A stretch of 53,498 bases of DNA from Bacillota bacterium (GTDB lineage: Bacteria > Bacillota > Clostridia > Oscillospirales > Ruminococcaceae). The DNA lies in assembly GCA_023433405.1 (NCBI GenBank), contig JAEZCT010000075.1, forward strand, positions 1-53,498, read 5' to 3'. Each line of letters opens with the position of its first letter. Within the stretch, counting starts at the first letter, position 1. Made by a program: the position numbers and the translations under genes. The notes under the pieces were generated by a model. The model had not been told where the DNA came from and did no database searches. It saw only the letters and a program-made list of their open reading frames with translations. Shown piece after piece: positions 49,643-53,498 of this stretch.

Positions 49643-50941
49643 ATGGATAAAAACAGCGCGGCAAAAACCCCGCCCATGGGCTGGAACAGCTGGGACTGCT
49701 ACGGCGCCTCCGTCACCGAGGATATTATCCGCGGCAACGCGGACTATATGGCGCGCCATATGAAGTCCTTTGGGTGGGAGTACATTGTTTGCGATATCCA
49801 GTGGTACGAGCCCCGGGCAAAATCCACCGAATACAACAGCTTCTACCCGCTCGAAATGGACGAGTACTCCCGCCTTATTCCGGCGGTCAACCGCTTTCCC
49901 TCCGCTACGGGGGGCAGGGGCTTTGCTACGCTTGCGGAGTACATCCACGGTTTGGGGCTTAAATTTGGCATACACATCATGCGGGGCATCCCCCGCCAGG
50001 CGGTACACGCCGCCACACCGGTTTTGGGCAGCACCGCCACGGCGCGGGATATTGCCCAGGGCTTTTCCCTTTGCCCGTGGAATACCGACATGTACGGCGT
50101 AAACCCCGACGCCCCCGGCGCGCAGGAGTATTACGACTCCCTGTTTGCGCTGTATGCGGGCTGGGGGGTGGATTATGTGAAGGTAGACGACATCTGCGTC
50201 ACCGAGTTTAAGCCGCACGACCCCTACTCCGCAAAGCGTGAGATTGAGCTGATACGCAGGGCCATAGACCGCTGCGGGCGCAGTATGGTGCTAAGCCTTT
50301 CCCCCGGTCCCGCCCCCATTAAGGAGGCCGCACACCTGTGCGCAAACGCAAACCTGTGGCGCATGAGCGGCGATTTTTGGGATAACTGGCCGCAGCTGTA
50401 TGAGATGTTCGCACTCTGCCGGGACTGGAGTCCCTATGTCTCGGAGGGCTGCTGGCCGGATTGCGACATGCTGCCGGTGGGTCATATTGGGCTTAATACA
50501 CCCGGGCATGACAAACACGCCCGCTATACCAACTTCTCGCAGGCCGAGCAGCGCACCATGCTGTCGCTGTGGTGCATCTTCCGCTCCCCCCTCATGGTGG
50601 GCGGCGAGCTGCGCGATAACGATGCGTTTACGCTCTCTTTGCTCACCAACCCCGATATTCTTGCCATGCACCAAAACTGCCGGGGCGCGCGGGAGCTTTT
50701 ACACAACGAGGGCATGGTTGCGTGGGTGGGTAACAACGAGCGGGGGCAAACCTATCTTGCCCTGTTTAACACCACCTGGTCCCCCGCAAGACCCGAACTG
50801 CCGCTCTCCCTTCTCGGCATTCGCGGCGCCGCAACGGTGCGCGACCTGTGGCAGGGCAAGGCACTTGGCACCGTGCAGGGCAGAATCAGCGCGGAGCTTG
50901 CTCCCCACGACGCGGCGGTTTACCTTTTGGCGCAGCCATAG
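49643..50941 (+). CDS. GH27 family glycoside hydrolase (alpha-galactosidase-like)
   Basis: The product is 432 residues with no signal peptide, so it acts inside the cell. It has the GH27 barrel: PPMGWNSWDCYGASVTEDII, then GLGLKFGIHIMRGIPRQAV. The nucleophile is Asp182 (YVKVDD) and the acid/base Asp244 (WRMSGDFWDNW), matching the KYD and WRTTGD sites of the family. The IDDGW site of typical members is replaced by CDIQWYEP, so this is a subgroup and the substrate may not be a simple alpha-galactoside. A C-terminal beta domain follows. It is flanked by two AraC regulators and lies upstream of rhaA. Confidence 0.88.
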   Translation: MDKNSAAKTPPMGWNSWDCYGASVTEDIIRGNADYMARHMKSFGWEYIVCDIQWYEPRAKSTEYNSFYPLEMDEYSRLIPAVNRFPSATGGRGFATLAEYIHGLGLKFGIHIMRGIPRQAVHAATPVLGSTATARDIAQGFSLCPWNTDMYGVNPDAPGAQEYYDSLFALYAGWGVDYVKVDDICVTEFKPHDPYSAKREIELIRRAIDRCGRSMVLSLSPGPAPIKEAAHLCANANLWRMSGDFWDNWPQLYEMFALCRDWSPYVSEGCWPDCDMLPVGHIGLNTPGHDKHARYTNFSQAEQRTMLSLWCIFRSPLMVGGELRDNDAFTLSLLTNPDILAMHQNCRGARELLHNEGMVAWVGNNERGQTYLALFNTTWSPARPELPLSLLGIRGAATVRDLWQGKALGTVQGRISAELAPHDAAVYLLAQP

Positions 50942-51055
50942 CTTTCTCCGGGCGCAGGATTACCCGCCGCCCTTCAATGCTATGCTGCAAAATATATCCC
51001 ACAAAAAGCCGTCTTTGCGGTTGGGATACCCGAACAGGGGAGGGAACGACGCATC

Positions 51056-52048
51056 GTGGCAGAGCGCAAACTGATAAGCCCCGGGCTGCTCCGCCAGCTT
51101 TCTGTAATAACACAGGAGGAGCGCCAGCTGCTGGAGGGCGTACCCCTTGAGCGGGAAAAATACTCCGAAAACCGCCGCTTTGTGGTGGATAGCGATAAGC
51201 TCTTGGAGACCGGCACCCTCATTTCGGTGCGCCCGCACACCCGCTTTGTGGACTTTCCCGCCCACAGCCACAACTATGTGGAGCTTATTTACATGGCCTC
51301 AGGCAGCACCACCCACATTATTAATGGCGATAAAACCCTGCGGCTGGATACCGGCGAGCTTCTGTTTTTAAACCAGCATGTCACCCATTCCATCCGTCGG
51401 GCGGAGGAAGAGGACATTGCCGTCAATTTCATCGTGCTCCCCGGCTTTTTCGATACCGCGTTTGATATGATAGGACCCGATAACGCCCTTGGCAGGTTCT
51501 TAGCCGCAAGCCTAAGGCAGGACGCGGGGGAGGTAAGCTACCTGCACTTTGCGGTTGCCGATATCCTGCCCGTGCAAAACCTGGTGGAGAATATGATCTG
51601 GGGCATTGTGCAAAAGCAGGCAAACAACCGGCGCATTAGTCAGGTAACCATGGGGCTGTTGTTTTTACAGCTGTTAAACTACACCCAGCTTCTCGAAATG
51701 CCCGCGCCCAGGCAGGGCGGCAACAGACTGCTGGTGGTGGAGGCGCTGCGGGAGGTGGAGGAGAACTACCGCCACGCCAGCCTTTCGGCGGTGGCACTGC
51801 GGCGCAACGTTTCCCTTGCCTACGTCAGCCGTCTGGTGAAAGAGGCGACCGGTAAAAGCTTTAAGGAGCTGCTGGTGGAAAAACGCGTGGCAAAGTCGGC
51901 ACAGCTTTTGCGTCAAACCCAGCTTTCGGTGCAGGAGATTATTGCCGCCGTCGGCTACGAAAACACCAGCTTTTTTCACCGCGCCTTTCGCGCAAGGTAC
52001 GGGCAGGCGCCCAGAGAGTACCGTGCCGGACAAAGCCCGCCGGGTTAA
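51056..52048 (+). CDS. AraC-family transcriptional regulator (cupin type)
   Basis: The product is 330 residues from a GTG at 51056, preceded by GGGAGGG. The cupin part includes HSHNYVELIYMASGSTTHII and TGELLFLNQHVTHSI. The C-terminal DNA-binding part has HASLSAVALRRNVSLAYVSR and AAVGYENTSFFHRAFRARYG. It lies between GH27 and rhaA and may control rhamnose genes, like RhaR/RhaS, although it is not closely similar to those by eye. Confidence 0.9.
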   Translation: MAERKLISPGLLRQLSVITQEERQLLEGVPLEREKYSENRRFVVDSDKLLETGTLISVRPHTRFVDFPAHSHNYVELIYMASGSTTHIINGDKTLRLDTGELLFLNQHVTHSIRRAEEEDIAVNFIVLPGFFDTAFDMIGPDNALGRFLAASLRQDAGEVSYLHFAVADILPVQNLVENMIWGIVQKQANNRRISQVTMGLLFLQLLNYTQLLEMPAPRQGGNRLLVVEALREVEENYRHASLSAVALRRNVSLAYVSRLVKEATGKSFKELLVEKRVAKSAQLLRQTQLSVQEIIAAVGYENTSFFHRAFRARYGQAPREYRAGQSPPG

Positions 52049-52147
52049 ATAAGGACGTGAACGAAATGAAAGCCCCGTCCTGTTATTTTTAAAGAATATC
52101 CGTATACTGAATAATAGATGGCGCAAAGCCGCTCGGCAAAAAAGCCC

Positions 52148-52189
52148 GGCGCGCAACCGCGGTATTAACTACGGTTGTCTTGCCGCGCC
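52148..52189 (+). promoter_or_regulatory. Double-arm inverted repeat before rhaA
   Basis: GGCGCGCAACCG (52148-52159) faces CGGTTG (52072-type arm at 52172-52177) and CGCGCC (52184-52189), giving two stacked 6-bp stems with a small internal bulge. It lies about 40 nt before the rhaA start. It could be a regulator-binding site or an mRNA structure. Confidence 0.4.
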
Positions 52190-52228
52190 ACTCCTATCAA
52201 AAATCAGTATAAGGAAGGATGTTTTATT

Positions 52229-53473
52229 ATGAGCAGCTACAATACGGCAAAGGAACGCTATGAGGCGCTGGGCGTGGATGTAGAGAAGGCGCTTGCACAG
52301 CTTCGCGCTACCCCTATCTCCATTCACTGCTGGCAGGGGGACGACGTGGGCGGGTTTGAGCATACGGGGGAGGCGCTTTCGGGCGGCATACAGGCCACCG
52401 GCAACTATCCGGGCAAGGCGGCAACCCCCGAAGAGCTGATGGCGGATTTCGATAAGGCCATCTCTCTCATCCCCGGCAAAAAGCGCATCAACCTGCACGC
52501 CTGCTACGCCATCTTTGACGGCGCGCCGGCCGGCCGCGACGCGCTGGAGCCAAAACACTTTGCAAAATGGGTGGAGTACGCAAAAAGCCGGCATATCGGC
52601 ATTGACTTTAACCCCACCTTCTTTAGCCACCCCAAGGTTCGGGACGGTCTGACCCTTTCAAGCCCCGACGAGGCGGTGCGCTCCTACTGGGTGCGCCACG
52701 GCATAGCGTGCCGCCGCGTTGCGGCATATATCGCGAAGGAGCTGGGTACCCCCGTTGTCAACAATGTGTGGATTCCCGACGGCTTTAAGGATGTACCCGC
52801 CGACCGCCTCGGCCCCCGCCTGCGCCTGAAAAAAAGCCTTGACGAAATTTTTGCCGAACAGCTTGAGGGCGTTATCGACTGCGTGGAGAGCAAGGTGTTC
52901 GGCATTGGCGTCGAGAGCTACACCGTGGGCTCCAACGAGTTTTACCTCGCCTACGCCGCCTCTCACCCCGGGGTGTATAACCTTTTGGATAACGGCCACT
53001 ACCACCCCACAGAGGTGGTGAGCGATAAAATACCCGCCCTGCTTGCCTACTTTGAGAAGCTTCCCCTCCACGTCACCCGCCCCGTGCGCTGGGACAGCGA
53101 CCATGTGGTGGTGCTTGACGACGAGCTAAAGGAGATTGCCAAAGAAATTGTGCGCAACGACGCGCTGGAGCGTGTGTTAATCGGGCTTGATTTCTTTGAC
53201 GCGTCCATTAACCGCATCGCGGCGTGGGTGGTAGGCACCCGCAACATGCAAAAGGCGCTTTTGTACGCGCTGCTTTTGCCCCACGCAAGGCTTAAAAAAT
53301 TACAGGATACCGGCAGCTTTACCGAGCTCTTGGTTGTGCAGGAGGAGCTTAAAACCTTCCCCTTCGGCGATATCTGGGCGCACTACTGCGAGACCCAGGG
53401 CGTACCCGCCGGCAGCGAGTGGTTTGACGCGGTGAAAAAGTATGAGCAGGATGTTTTATTAAAACGCTCATAG
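52229..53473 (+). CDS. rhaA: L-rhamnose isomerase
   Basis: The product is 414 residues from the ATG at 52229, with AAGGAAGGATG upstream; the longer frame to 52175 crosses the inverted repeat. Key blocks are SIHCWQGDDVGGFEHTGEA, KRINLHACYAIFD, IGIDFNPTFFSHPKVRDGLT, VESYTVGSNEFYLAYAA and LLDNGHYHPTEVVSDKIPAL, which hold the metal and sugar ligands. It converts L-rhamnose to L-rhamnulose. The kinase and aldolase genes would lie beyond the right edge. Confidence 0.96.
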   Translation: MSSYNTAKERYEALGVDVEKALAQLRATPISIHCWQGDDVGGFEHTGEALSGGIQATGNYPGKAATPEELMADFDKAISLIPGKKRINLHACYAIFDGAPAGRDALEPKHFAKWVEYAKSRHIGIDFNPTFFSHPKVRDGLTLSSPDEAVRSYWVRHGIACRRVAAYIAKELGTPVVNNVWIPDGFKDVPADRLGPRLRLKKSLDEIFAEQLEGVIDCVESKVFGIGVESYTVGSNEFYLAYAASHPGVYNLLDNGHYHPTEVVSDKIPALLAYFEKLPLHVTRPVRWDSDHVVVLDDELKEIAKEIVRNDALERVLIGLDFFDASINRIAAWVVGTRNMQKALLYALLLPHARLKKLQDTGSFTELLVVQEELKTFPFGDIWAHYCETQGVPAGSEWFDAVKKYEQDVLLKRS

Positions 53474-53498
53474 CTCCCAAAGCTTTGCAAGAGCCGCA

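Overview
The window looks like a chromosomal segment of a spore-forming, Gram-positive Clostridia-type bacterium (Oscillospiraceae/Ruminococcaceae-like). The clues are a complete S10-spc-alpha ribosomal supercluster with the clostridial map-KOW-infA arrangement, zinc forms of S4, S14, L24 and L36, a SleB spore cortex hydrolase, lipobox lipoproteins, a CsbB/YfhO-type cell-surface glycosylation pair, and strong AGGAGG-type ribosome binding sites. All calls were made by reading the sequence and translations. No database search was run and composition was not computed.

Layout. 1-6000 is an AT-richer accessory zone downstream of rplQ. It holds the cut-off 5' end of an ISAs1-type transposase, a ~100-bp palindromic repeat, a possible Cys-rich micropeptide, and genes for secreted or lipid-anchored proteins of unknown family. 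These genes are separated by extra copies of the rplQ 3' tail plus its terminator. 6000-22330 (minus strand) is the ribosomal supercluster, rpsJ to rplQ, including secY, adk, map, infA and rpoA, read from a promoter at about 22315 through a ~390-nt structured leader. 22482-26587 (minus) holds rlmA-like, GNAT, GrpB-like and MFS genes; the MFS gene has a short leader peptide. 26734-28486 (minus) is an ArsR-rhodanese lipoprotein-ferredoxin-methyltransferase operon. 28619-28885 is a dense hairpin block. 29032-30105 (plus) is a DUF134 regulator with a NifX/NifB-like protein under a palindromic operator. 30132-33281 (minus) holds a DUF4349 lipoprotein, degV and trmL.

33630-36973 (plus) begins with a consensus promoter lacking an obvious gene, followed by a zinc-ribbon protein, a GNAT, a LURP-one protein, aroE and aroK. 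37092-46826 (minus) holds a Ser-rich membrane protein, proA and proB, a GT2/YfhO glycosylation pair, sleB and a membrane protein. 47035-48228 (plus) is a DUF815 AAA ATPase. 48398-53473 is a sugar-use locus: a divergent AraC regulator, a GH27 glycosidase, a second AraC regulator and L-rhamnose isomerase.

Most interesting points. (1) Three copies of the rplQ tail plus terminator partition the accessory zone into cassettes, as if the 3' end of rplQ were a repeated recombination or integration site. (2) A palindromic MITE-like repeat is present in four near-full copies and one partial copy, several just upstream of start codons; two nearly identical copies sit in inverted orientation around the ATPase and AraC genes. 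(3) A T7 tract breaks the signal peptide of a secreted protein by one base. (4) Several compact regulatory sites can be read directly: the ArsR operator, the DUF134 operator, the MFS leader peptide and the S10 leader.
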